Assembly (NCBI RefSeq): GCF_019219075.1
Contig: NZ_JAHUWJ010000004.1
Coordinates: 62,001-126,000 of the forward strand
DNA length: 64,000 nt
Reading direction: 5' to 3'
Source: Chitinophaga sp. sic0106
GTDB lineage: Bacteria > Bacteroidota > Bacteroidia > Chitinophagales > Chitinophagaceae
The notes under the pieces are model-generated. The model was not told where the DNA came from, did not search any database, and saw only the letters and a program-made list of their open reading frames with translations. Both the position numbers and the translations under genes were made by a program. How positions within the stretch are numbered: position 1 is the stretch's first letter; each line of letters opens with the position of its first letter. Positions 28,132 through 35,897 of this stretch are shown piece after piece.

Positions 28132-29082
28132 ATGAAAGCTGTTGCAATAGAACAATTTAAAGGTCTGCCCCAGTTGATGGACCTGCCAAAGCCGGCGGTG
28201 CGCAAAGGTGCCGTGGTGGTTAAAATGCAGGCTGCAGGCTTGAATCCATTTGACTGGAAAATGATAGACGGCATCCTGGATGGGCAGATGAAGCATCAGT
28301 TTCCCATGATCATTGGCGTGGATGGTGCTGGCATCGTGGAAGAAGTAGGTGAAGGGGTGACGCGGTTTAAAAAAGGAGATCAGGTATACGGTCAGTTTAT
28401 TCACTCGCCGATAGGTGAGGGTAGCTTTGCTGAATATGTGGTGGTGCCGGAAAAGTCCAATATTACTTTGGCGCCCAGGAAGGCAGAGCCAGCGCAGGCG
28501 GCAGCCGTTCCTACTTCGGGGATGACTGCACAGCAACTGCTGGAGAAATTACATTTGCATAAAGGCGACTTGTTACTGGTGTATGGCGCCACAGGTGGTG
28601 TAGGGTCCTACGCCGTACAGCTGGCAGCCTTGCAGGGGATTAAGGTGATAGCCACTGTTTCTGATGGAGCCGGTGCGCAGCGAATGAAATCCCTGGGTGC
28701 TGCAGTAACGATCAATTATGAAGATGCTCCGATTTATGAGCAGGTGAAACAACTATATCCCGATGGTATCCATGGAATAATTGACCTGGTTAGTCAAGCG
28801 GCTGGGTTCAGTAAAAACCTGGATCTGCTGAGCCCTGGTGGCAGCGCGTATACTACCGTGTTTGTTGCTGATGAACATGAGATCAGGGATAAAGGCCTGC
28901 ACGGAGGAAATTTTGAAACGGAAAGTTCACCGGAAGCATTGGATAAATTGGCACAGATTATCGACAGTGGAGAGTTGGTGATTCCGTTGGAAACTAAAAT
29001 AACTTTGGAAGATGTACCCCAGGCGATTGTAGCTAGTCGCCATGGCAGAGGGAAGGGAAAAACGGTGATATTGATTGGTTAG
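28132..29082 (+). CDS. zinc-free medium-chain NADP-dependent oxidoreductase (quinone reductase-like)
   Basis: 316 aa, typical of the MDR superfamily. The N-terminal GroES-like domain shows VVVKMQAAGLNPFDWKMIDG and PMIIGVDGAGIVEEVGEGV. The Rossmann domain has LLVYGATGGVGSYAVQLAALQG (NADPH binding, AxxGGVG) and the LGAAVTINYED element. There are no zinc-binding Cys residues, as in quinone or enone reductases. Substrate cannot be predicted. It begins 42 nt after the AsmA gene, possibly on the same transcript, and ends at a perfect bidirectional terminator. Confidence 0.92.
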   Translation: MKAVAIEQFKGLPQLMDLPKPAVRKGAVVVKMQAAGLNPFDWKMIDGILDGQMKHQFPMIIGVDGAGIVEEVGEGVTRFKKGDQVYGQFIHSPIGEGSFAEYVVVPEKSNITLAPRKAEPAQAAAVPTSGMTAQQLLEKLHLHKGDLLLVYGATGGVGSYAVQLAALQGIKVIATVSDGAGAQRMKSLGAAVTINYEDAPIYEQVKQLYPDGIHGIIDLVSQAAGFSKNLDLLSPGGSAYTTVFVADEHEIRDKGLHGGNFETESSPEALDKLAQIIDSGELVIPLETKITLEDVPQAIVASRHGRGKGKTVILIG

Positions 29083-29122
29083 TTTATACCGCATTTGAGG
29101 GCCACCAGGTGGCAGCCTTAAA

Positions 29123-29162
29123 TTGCGACTGCACCGGAGCCTTGGTTCCGGTGCAGTCGCAA
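29123..29162. terminator. bidirectional intrinsic terminator
   Basis: TTGCGACTGCACCGGA (29123-29138) and TCCGGTGCAGTCGCAA (29147-29162) form a perfect 16-bp stem with an 8-nt loop. It sits between convergent genes, 6 nt from the manA stop codon, and is flanked by A-rich tracts on the plus strand's 3' side. Confidence 0.88.
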
Positions 29163-29168
29163 AAAAAA

Positions 29169-30374
29169 TTATTTCACCGGAACGGTTGCTTTATACAATT
29201 CCGCACTGTTATCAGCAGTGATCTCATATGTTGCCTCAAACGCCACAAATACACATTGTCCTTTCTGCAGGGCAATCGTTTCTGTTCCTTTGATGATCGC
29301 GCTGCCACTCATTACTATGAGAATTTCAGGCGCATCCGCGGTATGTTTATAGGTTTGATTTGTTTTTACAGAGATGTGGCTCACCACGAAGTCAGGCGCC
29401 GGGGTAGGGTATATCCTTTCAAGGCCATCCGCACTTAATTCACCTGTAAGCACATGGGGATGTACACCTTCAAAACGCGTATGTTTAAGGAGTTCAGGTA
29501 CATCAATGTGTTTAGGGGTAAGACCACCTCGCAGCACATTATCGGAGTTAGCCATCAGTTCTACGTTCTGTCCTTCGAGGTAGGCGTGGGGGATGCCTGC
29601 GTCCTGGAACACTGCCTGTCCGGGATGTACATGCATGATGTTAAAGAAATAGATAGAGAAGATGCCACGGTCCAGTTTATCGGTGCCGGCGGGTTCATTC
29701 AATACCGCGCGGGCTGCCCAGAAGGCAGGATCTGATTTTTGCAGTTTTCCTGCTTTATAGAGCGGGATGGCTCTTTCGGTTAATGGACGCAGCAGGATAT
29801 TTACCATTTGCTGCGGCATTTCCATTACGGTCTTGTATAAACCAAAATATCCTTCTGCTTCGTATATACCTACCAGTGAGGTGAACTCAGGTGTATCCTT
29901 TAAAACTTGTTTGAGTTGGGCATCGGGGAGAAAGCCGTGCAGCAGCCAGAATTCGCTGAGTGCCACCATAATTTCAGGTTTATGGTTGGCATCCTTATAA
30001 TTTCTGTCAGGCGCGTTTAAAGCGATGCCTGCTTCATTTTCACGGGCAAAGCCTTTCTCTGCTTCTGCTTTGGTGGGATGAACCTGGATAGAAAGCATGT
30101 CTTTCACGTCCAGGATTTTGAACAGATAAGGCAGCTGGCCGAATTGATTCCAGATCTGCTGACCGGTGGTGGCAGCGGGGTCCTGGGCTATCAGGCTGTT
30201 TAGTGCCACTGTACCTTCGTTGGTAGTGATGGCACTTGGAGCGCTTTCATGGGCCCCCATCCAGTATTCCGCACTAGGTTTGTCTGTAGCCGCGATTCCG
30301 AGCAGTGCAGGAATATAATCATGTCCGCCCCAGGCATAGTGTTGAACTTTTCCGTCCAGTCTGAATAGTTTCAT
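29169..30374 (-). CDS. manA: mannose-6-phosphate isomerase, class I
   Basis: 401 aa, class I phosphomannose isomerase, a zinc enzyme interconverting mannose-6-phosphate and fructose-6-phosphate. Family signatures are KVQHYAWGG and EYWMGAHESAPS near the start, LSIQVHPTKAEAEKGF with the metal-binding Gln-His, DANHKPEIMVAL, and VFQDAGIPHAYLEGQNVELMANSDNVLRGGLTPKHID with the remaining ligands and the active-site Arg. A cupin-like C-terminal domain follows. It is divergent from yraN and has its own -7 element. It supplies mannose precursors for polysaccharide synthesis. Confidence 0.95.
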   Translation of the reverse strand: MKLFRLDGKVQHYAWGGHDYIPALLGIAATDKPSAEYWMGAHESAPSAITTNEGTVALNSLIAQDPAATTGQQIWNQFGQLPYLFKILDVKDMLSIQVHPTKAEAEKGFARENEAGIALNAPDRNYKDANHKPEIMVALSEFWLLHGFLPDAQLKQVLKDTPEFTSLVGIYEAEGYFGLYKTVMEMPQQMVNILLRPLTERAIPLYKAGKLQKSDPAFWAARAVLNEPAGTDKLDRGIFSIYFFNIMHVHPGQAVFQDAGIPHAYLEGQNVELMANSDNVLRGGLTPKHIDVPELLKHTRFEGVHPHVLTGELSADGLERIYPTPAPDFVVSHISVKTNQTYKHTADAPEILIVMSGSAIIKGTETIALQKGQCVFVAFEATYEITADNSAELYKATVPVK

Positions 30375-30405
30375 ATCGAGTAACTCGGTTTGTTAAGTTG
30401 AGTCG

Positions 30406-30413
30406 CAAAAATA
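30406..30413 (-). promoter_or_regulatory. -7 element TATTTTTG for manA
   Basis: Minus-strand TATTTTTG is a full TAnnTTTG match 31 nt upstream of the manA ATG at 30374. Confidence 0.55.
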
Positions 30414-30423
30414 ATAGATATTT

Positions 30424-30777
30424 ATGAACACACGAGGCAAAACCGGTAAACAGGGAGAAGAGCTGGCGCAGGCGTATGTGCGGCAGTATTGCAGTATTCT
30501 TGCGGTCAACTGGAAGTCGGGCAGATATGAACTGGATATTATTGCCGAAAAGAACGGGCAGCTATTTTTTATCGAGGTGAAAACAAGGACATCAGATAAA
30601 TTCGGTTACCCGGAGGAAGCGGTAAATTATAAAAAGGAGCAACACATACGTGCGGCTGCGGTCAGTTATATGGAAGTCCATGACCTGGACCCGGTGGCTA
30701 TTCGCTTTGATATTATTGCCATTATTTTACATCCGGACGGTAGCCATTCACTTTGCCATCTGAAGGATGTTTGCTGA
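30424..30777 (+). CDS. YraN family (UPF0102) endonuclease-like protein
   Basis: 117 aa, matching YraN/UPF0102, a small restriction-endonuclease-fold family. Motifs are GKTGKQGEELAQAYV, ILAVNWKSGRYELDIIAEKNGQLFFIEVKTRTS (the D-ExK nuclease core) and FGYPEEAVNYKKEQHIRAAA. Cellular role is unresolved; DNA processing or recombination has been suggested for the family. It starts only 49 nt from the divergent manA gene. It is followed by a 400-nt region holding a probable small RNA and two terminators. Confidence 0.92.
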   Translation: MNTRGKTGKQGEELAQAYVRQYCSILAVNWKSGRYELDIIAEKNGQLFFIEVKTRTSDKFGYPEEAVNYKKEQHIRAAAVSYMEVHDLDPVAIRFDIIAIILHPDGSHSLCHLKDVC

Positions 30778-30870
30778 TTTTTGAAATCCTTGCTGGTAAA
30801 GCATTTTAGCGTTAACTAACACTTAACAAAAAACACACCTGTAATATTTAGATAATTCGATGTGGGATCA

Positions 30871-30878
30871 TATCTTTG
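30871..30878 (+). promoter_or_regulatory. -7 element TATCTTTG without downstream gene
   Basis: TATCTTTG is a full match to TAnnTTTG. The next plus-strand coding region is more than 1.6 kb away, so it probably drives a short non-coding transcript ending at 30978-31010. Confidence 0.5.
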
Positions 30879-30885
30879 TTAGAGT

Positions 30886-31007
30886 AATCAAATAGAAATT
30901 AACCCTAGTACCTTATTAATACTTGACAAGAGGCAACATTTTAATCGCGTTGTCTACATTGCTTTCGTGAGTCATTGAAGGTCCGCTACAAGCGGGCCTT
31001 TTTATTT
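30886..31007 (+). ncRNA. candidate intergenic small RNA
   Basis: About 120 nt lie between a consensus -7 element (30871-30878) and a strong intrinsic terminator (30978-31010). No open frame with a start codon longer than a few residues is present in this interval. Inside, GACAA and TTGTC can pair around 30924-30952, giving at least one stem before the terminator. It was not recognised as 6S RNA, tmRNA, RNase P RNA or a known riboswitch. Start and end are inferred from the promoter and terminator only. Confidence 0.4.
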
Positions 31008-31010
31008 TGT
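30978..31010 (+). terminator. intrinsic terminator of candidate small RNA
   Basis: AAGGTCCGCT (30978-30987), loop ACA, AGCGGGCCTT (30991-31000), with one U-G pair, then TTTATTTT. It is too far (200 nt) from the yraN stop codon to be that gene's obvious terminator. Confidence 0.8.
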
Positions 31011-31134
31011 GCCATTAAGCCTCTGGCTGTGGGCGAAGCCGTGAACAAGGCTTATTAAAAAGGCGGCCGGCAGGGTTGGTGCGGATGTAAAAAACGCATG
31101 ACGTAAATGGCTGCCTGAGGCCCTCACGGGGCCT

Positions 31135-31180
31135 AAACAAACAGAGGCCGTATCTTCTTTGATACAGCCTCTGTTTGTTT
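31135..31180. terminator. terminator of purB, symmetric hairpin
   Basis: AAACAAACAGAGGC (31135-31148) and GCCTCTGTTTGTTT (31167-31180) form a perfect 14-bp stem, continued by an inner TATC/GATA stem. It lies 20 nt past the purB stop codon on the minus strand. The 31011-31134 stretch holds only short GC-rich hairpins. Confidence 0.8.
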
Positions 31181-31199
31181 TTTGGTCAGCACGGAAAAA

Positions 31200-32540
31200 C
31201 TATTTCCAGATACCGGTATAATTATGCGGCGTAATTGCTTTCAGCTCTTTTTTCAGGGCAGCGCTGATCTTCAGGCCGTCGATGAATTTATGCATGCTTT
31301 GTTTGGTAATGCCGCCACCACCACGTGTCAGCGCTTTCAATGCTTCGTATGGCTGCGGATAGTTTTCTCTGCGCAATACTGTCTGAATGGCTTCTGCTAC
31401 CACTGCCCAGTTATTTTCCAGGTCGTCATGCAGTTTCGCTTCATTGAGGATGAGTTTGGACAATCCTTTTTCAATGGACTTGGTGGCGAGGATAGTATGG
31501 CCGAACGGAACACCGAGGTTACGGAGTACGGTGGAATCTGTCAGATCGCGCTGCAGGCGGGAAATAGGCAGTTTCGCACTCAGGTGCTCAAACACGGCGT
31601 TTGCAATACCCAGGTTACCTTCTGCATTTTCGAAATCTATCGGGTTTACTTTGTGCGGCATGGCAGAAGAACCCACTTCATCTTTCTTAATTCTCTGCTT
31701 GAAATAGTCCATAGAGATATATGTCCAAATATCGCGGCAGAAATCTATGAGGATAGTATTGATACGTTTCAGGGTATCAAACTGGGCGGAGATGTTGTCG
31801 TAATGCTCGATCTGCGTGGTATATTTCATCCTTTGCAGCCCCAGGTTGTTGTTGACGAATTTCTCACCGAATTTTTCCCAGTTGATTTTAGGGAATGCTA
31901 CGTAATGCGCATTGAAATTACCGGTAGCACCACCAAATTTGGCTGCAAAAGGAATATCACCCAGCAGTTTGATCTGTCCTTCCAGGCGTTCTACGAATAC
32001 CAGGATTTCTTTGCCGAGAATGGTAGGAGAGGCAGGCTGACCATGTGTACGGGCCAGCATAGGCACTTTCATCCAGTCTTTTGCCATTTTGGTGATTTCA
32101 AGCACCAGGTTGGCTAAAGCAGGCATGTATACATGCTCGATGGCATCTTTCCAGAACAGCGGCGTAGCGGTGTTGTTCACATCCTGGGAGGTTAAACCGA
32201 AGTGTACCCATTCCAGTTTGTCTTCCAGGCCCAGGTTTTTTAGCTCATTTTTCAGGAAGTATTCAACTGCTTTCACGTCGTGGTTGGTGATCTTCTCCGT
32301 ATCCTTGATGAGCTGTGCATTCTCAATAGTGAATTCCTGGTAGATCTTACGCAGCGCAGGCACTTTGGCCTTTGGCAGTGTAAATAATTTTTGCTCTGCG
32401 AGCGCAATAAAATATTCCACCTCTACCATCACACGGTAACGGATCAACGCAAATTCAGAGAAATAATTGGCCAGCTCGTCCAGTTGCTTGCGATAGCGCC
32501 CGTCCAGCGGAGAAATGGCAGTTAATGGTTGTAATTGCAT
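31200..32540 (-). CDS. purB: adenylosuccinate lyase
   Basis: 446 aa, fumarase/aspartase superfamily. The enzyme splits SAICAR and adenylosuccinate to release fumarate in purine synthesis. The signature loop GSSAMPHKVNPIDFENAEGN contains the catalytic Ser. Other conserved parts are LTAISPLDGRYRKQ, THGQPASPTILGKE, KFGGATGNFNAH and GLTSQDVNNTA. Length and the TAISPLDGRY start match the longer E. coli-type PurB. It is transcribed divergently from mqnA, with face-to-face -7 elements 6 nt apart in the short spacer. Confidence 0.97.
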   Translation of the reverse strand: MQLQPLTAISPLDGRYRKQLDELANYFSEFALIRYRVMVEVEYFIALAEQKLFTLPKAKVPALRKIYQEFTIENAQLIKDTEKITNHDVKAVEYFLKNELKNLGLEDKLEWVHFGLTSQDVNNTATPLFWKDAIEHVYMPALANLVLEITKMAKDWMKVPMLARTHGQPASPTILGKEILVFVERLEGQIKLLGDIPFAAKFGGATGNFNAHYVAFPKINWEKFGEKFVNNNLGLQRMKYTTQIEHYDNISAQFDTLKRINTILIDFCRDIWTYISMDYFKQRIKKDEVGSSAMPHKVNPIDFENAEGNLGIANAVFEHLSAKLPISRLQRDLTDSTVLRNLGVPFGHTILATKSIEKGLSKLILNEAKLHDDLENNWAVVAEAIQTVLRRENYPQPYEALKALTRGGGGITKQSMHKFIDGLKISAALKKELKAITPHNYTGIWK

Positions 32541-32548
32541 ATTTTAGT

Positions 32549-32556
32549 TACTTTTG
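32549..32556 (+). promoter_or_regulatory. -7 element TACTTTTG for mqnA
   Basis: TACTTTTG matches TAnnTTTG and lies 20 nt upstream of a TTG start at 32577. It supports that start and excludes the upstream TTG at 32535. Confidence 0.55.
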
Positions 32557-32562
32557 CAGCCT

Positions 32563-32570
32563 CAAAATTA
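32563..32570 (-). promoter_or_regulatory. -7 element TAATTTTG for purB
   Basis: Minus-strand TAATTTTG is a full TAnnTTTG match, 22 nt upstream of the purB ATG at 32540. It overlaps the mqnA leader and faces the mqnA -7 element with 6 nt between them. Confidence 0.5.
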
Positions 32571-32576
32571 CAGAAA

Positions 32577-33329
32577 TTGGAACGGAAAGTAAAAGTAGCG
32601 GCAGTAAGTTATTTAAATACTAAGCCTTTATTGTATGGATTCAGGAACCATCCGGTGATGGAAAGGATGGAATTATCGATGGATTACCCGGCTAAGATCG
32701 CCCAGCAGCTTGTAGATGGAGAGGTGGACGTTGCGCTGGTACCAGTAGCCATTATACCTAAATTAAAAGAATATCACATCATAGCAGACTATTGTATTGG
32801 CGCTGAAGCACCCGTGGCATCTGTGTGCCTCTACAGCGACGTGCCATTACATGATATTAAAAGAATATACCTGGATTATCAGAGTCGCACTTCTGTGGCC
32901 CTCCTCAAGGTGCTGGTACGCGAATACTGGAAGCTGGACGTAGAATTTGTAGCTACCTCAGGTGATTATGAGTCCAATATCAAAGGCACTGATGCCGGTC
33001 TGGTAATTGGCGACAGGGCCCTGAAACAACGTAAAATATCTCCGTTTATATACGACCTCGCTGAGCACTGGATGCGCTTTACCAGCCTGCCTTTTGTATT
33101 TGCAGCCTGGATTGCCAACAAAGAGTTGCCGGCAGATTTTATTGCTGAATTTAATAATGCTACCGGTATCGGTTTACAGAACATCCCGGCAGTAGTGGCG
33201 GAGAATCCGTACGACGTGTACGACCTCACCACCTACTATGTGCAAAATATCAGCTATCCGCTCACACCAGCCAAGCGCCAGGGTATGCAGAAGTTCCTGG
33301 GCTACCTGCTGGCAGAACAGCAAAGCTAA
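32577..33329 (+). CDS. mqnA: chorismate dehydratase, menaquinone (futalosine) pathway
   Basis: 250 aa from the TTG at 32577, chosen because the promoter element sits at 32549-32556 and family proteins begin near KVAAVSYLNTKPL. It is a periplasmic-binding-protein-like fold of the MqnA/MqnD family. MqnA dehydrates chorismate to 3-enolpyruvylbenzoate, the first step of the futalosine route. Visible blocks are VSYLNTKPLLYGF, GEVDVALVPVAIIPK, IYLDYQSRTSVALLKVL and LVIGDRALKQR. Its N-terminus and size fit MqnA better than MqnD. It implies that menaquinone is the respiratory quinone. Confidence 0.88.
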   Translation: MERKVKVAAVSYLNTKPLLYGFRNHPVMERMELSMDYPAKIAQQLVDGEVDVALVPVAIIPKLKEYHIIADYCIGAEAPVASVCLYSDVPLHDIKRIYLDYQSRTSVALLKVLVREYWKLDVEFVATSGDYESNIKGTDAGLVIGDRALKQRKISPFIYDLAEHWMRFTSLPFVFAAWIANKELPADFIAEFNNATGIGLQNIPAVVAENPYDVYDLTTYYVQNISYPLTPAKRQGMQKFLGYLLAEQQS

Positions 33330-33390
33330 ACCCTTTTTCTTTTAGCCGGATTTGCTTAACTTCATAGTTCACCCAACATCTTTACGGGCT

Positions 33391-34050
33391 ATGAAGATCG
33401 GCATACTGGGAAGTGGTCCGGTAGGACTCTCCCTCGGTAAAGGCCTCATTCAAACTGGGCACCATGTGACTGTCGGAACCAGAAATCCGGCCAGGGAAGC
33501 CTTGCAGCAATGGGCCAGACAACAGGGAGACAGCGTGGCGATTGGTACCTTTCGCCACGCCGCCGAATTCGGCGAAATAATCCTGATCTGCACCAGCTGG
33601 ACAGGTACGCAAAAAGCGATCGAAGCAGCAGGTATCTGGAATTTTAAAGCAAAAACAGTAGTGGATGTCACCAATCCCGTGGATGGTAAAGGCCCCGACA
33701 AATTTGGCCGCCTGACCCTCATGATTGGCCATAAACATTCTGCCGGCGAACAAATCCAGGCCTGGCTGCCGCCCGATGCCAGTGTAGTAAAAGCCCTCAG
33801 CTGTATTGGCCACGAACACATGCTCCAACCCAACTTCGAAGAAGGTACCCCCACCATGTTTATTGCCGGCAACAATCCGGAGGCCAAACAACTGGTTACC
33901 GACCTGCTGAAGGAAATGGGATGGAACGATGTAGCCGATGTAGGCCGCATTGAGATGTCCCGCAATATAGAACCACTCTCTGTACTGTGGACCGCCTACG
34001 GCTTCCTCAACAACAGCCGTGGACATGCCTTTAAACTCCTTAAAAAATAA
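33391..34050 (+). CDS. NADPH-dependent F420-reductase-like / coenzyme-binding oxidoreductase
   Basis: 219 aa from the ATG at 33391; upstream in-frame codons do not continue the fold. The Rossmann motif is at the very start (KIGILGSGPVGLSLGKGLIQTGHHVTVGTRNP). Further blocks are FGEIILICTSWTGTQKAIEAAG and VVDVTNPVD. This is the NADP oxidoreductase, coenzyme F420-dependent family, which in bacteria without F420 includes predicted reductases of other substrates. The C-terminal half (SVVKALSCIGHEHMLQPNFEEG...TMFIAGNNPEAKQLV) matches the usual dimerisation and substrate region. It lies 61 nt after mqnA and is probably co-oriented but separate. Confidence 0.85.
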   Translation: MKIGILGSGPVGLSLGKGLIQTGHHVTVGTRNPAREALQQWARQQGDSVAIGTFRHAAEFGEIILICTSWTGTQKAIEAAGIWNFKAKTVVDVTNPVDGKGPDKFGRLTLMIGHKHSAGEQIQAWLPPDASVVKALSCIGHEHMLQPNFEEGTPTMFIAGNNPEAKQLVTDLLKEMGWNDVADVGRIEMSRNIEPLSVLWTAYGFLNNSRGHAFKLLKK

Positions 34051-34175
34051 CGGTACTGCTAGGCTGACCCTTTGGATTTCACGCGGCTGAGCGTGCGAAA
34101 AGCCGTGCAGGCGCTCACCTTACAAAGCCTTGTTATAGGAAAAAAATTACATCTCCCCGTAAGAATAATTGAAAT

Positions 34176-34190
34176 GCACTTTTTAAGTGC
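34176..34190. other. small inverted repeat upstream of pyrR
   Basis: GCACTT-TTT-AAGTGC is a perfect 6-bp inverted repeat just upstream of the pyrR -7 element. It could be an operator or a weak hairpin. The 34051-34175 stretch holds GC-rich hairpins (for example CACGC/GCGTG at 34080-34095) but no gene. Confidence 0.35.
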
Positions 34191-34202
34191 CCCATTAATT
34201 GT

Positions 34203-34210
34203 TATTTTTG
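34203..34210 (+). promoter_or_regulatory. -7 element TATTTTTG for pyrR
   Basis: TATTTTTG is a full TAnnTTTG match, 19 nt upstream of the TTG start at 34230. Confidence 0.55.
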
Positions 34211-34229
34211 GCCCCTAAAACAGCGTGTT

Positions 34230-34760
34230 TTGAAAACCATACTAAACGGGAAACAATTGTCTATTACGATAGACCGGCTTTGTCACCAGTTGATAGAAAA
34301 TCATCTGCAATTTGAGCAGACAGTGCTGATAGGGTTGCAGCCGCGCGGAATTTTCCTTTCAGACAGGATTTATAATACCCTCCGCAAACTGCTGCCGGAT
34401 GCGAAAATACAGTACGGCAAACTGGACATCACCTTTTACCGCGATGACTTTAACAAAGGCAAAGGGTTACATGTTCCCAATGAAACCAGCATCGAATTTT
34501 CTATAGAAAACAAAAAAGTAATTCTGATTGATGACGTGTTGTATACAGGCCGTACCATCCGCTCGGCCCTGGATGCAATGCTGGATTTCGGCCGCCCTGC
34601 CTCGGTAGAGCTGCTCACGCTGATCGACCGCCGCTTCAGCCGCCAGCTGCCGATCCAGCCTGATTATACCGGCCGGACCATTGATGCATTTATCTCGCAA
34701 AAAGTTAAGGTATTGTGGGAAGAGAGAGATGGTAAAGACGAAGTTATTCTGGTTGATTAA
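34230..34760 (+). CDS. pyrR: bifunctional pyr regulator / uracil phosphoribosyltransferase
   Basis: 176 aa from a TTG start, which the nearby -7 element supports. It is a type I phosphoribosyltransferase fold with the PRPP loop VILIDDVLYTGRTIRSALDAM, a length and hood typical of PyrR. PyrR binds pyr mRNA in Firmicutes and has uracil phosphoribosyltransferase activity. In Bacteroidota it is usually next to pyrB, as here, but an RNA attenuator was not recognised. The downstream pyrB gene has its own -7 element, so regulation may not be by simple read-through attenuation. Confidence 0.93.
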   Translation: MKTILNGKQLSITIDRLCHQLIENHLQFEQTVLIGLQPRGIFLSDRIYNTLRKLLPDAKIQYGKLDITFYRDDFNKGKGLHVPNETSIEFSIENKKVILIDDVLYTGRTIRSALDAMLDFGRPASVELLTLIDRRFSRQLPIQPDYTGRTIDAFISQKVKVLWEERDGKDEVILVD

Positions 34761-34793
34761 CAATTCGGATTTTACAATTCAGGTTTCATCCTT

Positions 34794-34801
34794 TATATTT
34801 G
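34794..34801 (+). promoter_or_regulatory. -7 element TATATTTG for pyrB
   Basis: TATATTTG is a full TAnnTTTG match, 7 nt upstream of the ATG at 34809, which gives an extremely short or leaderless message. It lies between pyrR and pyrB. Confidence 0.45.
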
Positions 34802-34808
34802 CACATTA

Positions 34809-35738
34809 ATGTCACTTTCTGTAAAACACTTACTCGGAATTCGCGATCTGCAGCGTCAGGATATAGAACTCATTTTTCAAACCGCCAGGGAGTTTAAAGA
34901 GGTTTTACAAAGACCCATCAAGAAAGTTCCTACGCTCCGCGATACCACTATTGTCAATGTATTTTTCGAGAATTCTACTCGCACAAGAATTTCATTTGAG
35001 CTTGCTGAAAAAAGACTCGGCGCAGATACCATCAACTTCTCTGCTTCCGGTTCTTCTGTATCCAAAGGCGAAACGCTGATCGATACCGTCAACAACATCC
35101 TGTCTATGAAAGTAGACATGGTGGTGATGCGCCACAGTGCCAGCGGAGCTCCGCATTTCCTTGCTAAACACATCGATGTGCCCATCCTCAACGCAGGCGA
35201 TGGTATCAACGAACATCCCACACAGGCGCTGCTCGACGCTTTCTCCATCAAGGAAAAACTAGGTAGCATCGAAGGACGCAAAATCGCCATCTGCGGCGAT
35301 ATCATGCATTCCCGTGTAGCCTTGTCCAACATCTACTGCCTGAAAAAACTGGGTGCTGAAGTAACGGTGGTAGGTCCTCCCACACTGATCCCTAAATACC
35401 TGGAATCAGCACTGGGCGTAAACGTTACCTATAACATGCGCGAAGCCCTCCAGTGGGCAGACGTCGCCAACGTACTCCGTATTCAGCTCGAACGCCAGAA
35501 CACCCCGCTGTTCTCAAGTTTAAGAGAATACGCCATCGCTTACGGTATCAATCGCAAGCTGCTCGACAGCCTCCAGAAAGATATCGTGATCATGCATCCA
35601 GGGCCAATCAACCGCGGCGTGGAACTGAGCTCCGATGTAGCCGATTCCGGACATTCCATCATTTTGGATCAGGTGGAAAACGGTGTGGCCGTGCGTATGG
35701 CAGCACTGTACCTGCTGGCAGGCAAACAGGCATCTTAA
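34809..35738 (+). CDS. pyrB: aspartate carbamoyltransferase catalytic subunit
   Basis: 309 aa, the usual length for the catalytic chain. It joins carbamoyl phosphate and aspartate in pyrimidine synthesis. The carbamoyl-phosphate site FFENSTRTRISFELAEKRL carries the S-T-R-T-R motif. Other features are INEHPTQALLDAFSI, ICGDIMHSRVALSNI and HPGPINRGVELSSDV. No regulatory pyrI chain is adjacent. It forms a pyrimidine pair with pyrR, 48 nt upstream, and is followed by an intrinsic terminator. Confidence 0.97.
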   Translation: MSLSVKHLLGIRDLQRQDIELIFQTAREFKEVLQRPIKKVPTLRDTTIVNVFFENSTRTRISFELAEKRLGADTINFSASGSSVSKGETLIDTVNNILSMKVDMVVMRHSASGAPHFLAKHIDVPILNAGDGINEHPTQALLDAFSIKEKLGSIEGRKIAICGDIMHSRVALSNIYCLKKLGAEVTVVGPPTLIPKYLESALGVNVTYNMREALQWADVANVLRIQLERQNTPLFSSLREYAIAYGINRKLLDSLQKDIVIMHPGPINRGVELSSDVADSGHSIILDQVENGVAVRMAALYLLAGKQAS

Positions 35739-35765
35739 TCATTCATACACATCAACAACATATCG

Positions 35766-35798
35766 AAAGGCTGGTATCGGAAGATGCCGGCCTTTTTT
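35766..35798 (+). terminator. intrinsic terminator of pyrB
   Basis: The 13 bases at 35766-35778 pair with 35783-35795 around a GGAA tetraloop, with two or three U-G pairs, followed by a T-run. It starts 27 nt after the pyrB stop codon. Confidence 0.88.
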
Positions 35799-35866
35799 TG
35801 GCAAAAGCCATTAGCATCTTTTCAACATAGGAAGCCGCAGCCCGCGTGCAGGGCGGAACCAACTCC

Positions 35867-35885
35867 ATGACCCCGAAGGAGTCAT
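35867..35885. repeat. second copy of ATGACnCC-GAA-GGnGTCAT palindrome
   Basis: ATGACCCC-GAA-GGAGTCAT pairs over 8 bases with one mismatch, the same plan as the element at 2259-2277. It lies 13 nt from the SusC-like stop codon and may assist termination. Confidence 0.4.
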
Positions 35886-35897
35886 TCAAAAAAACAA

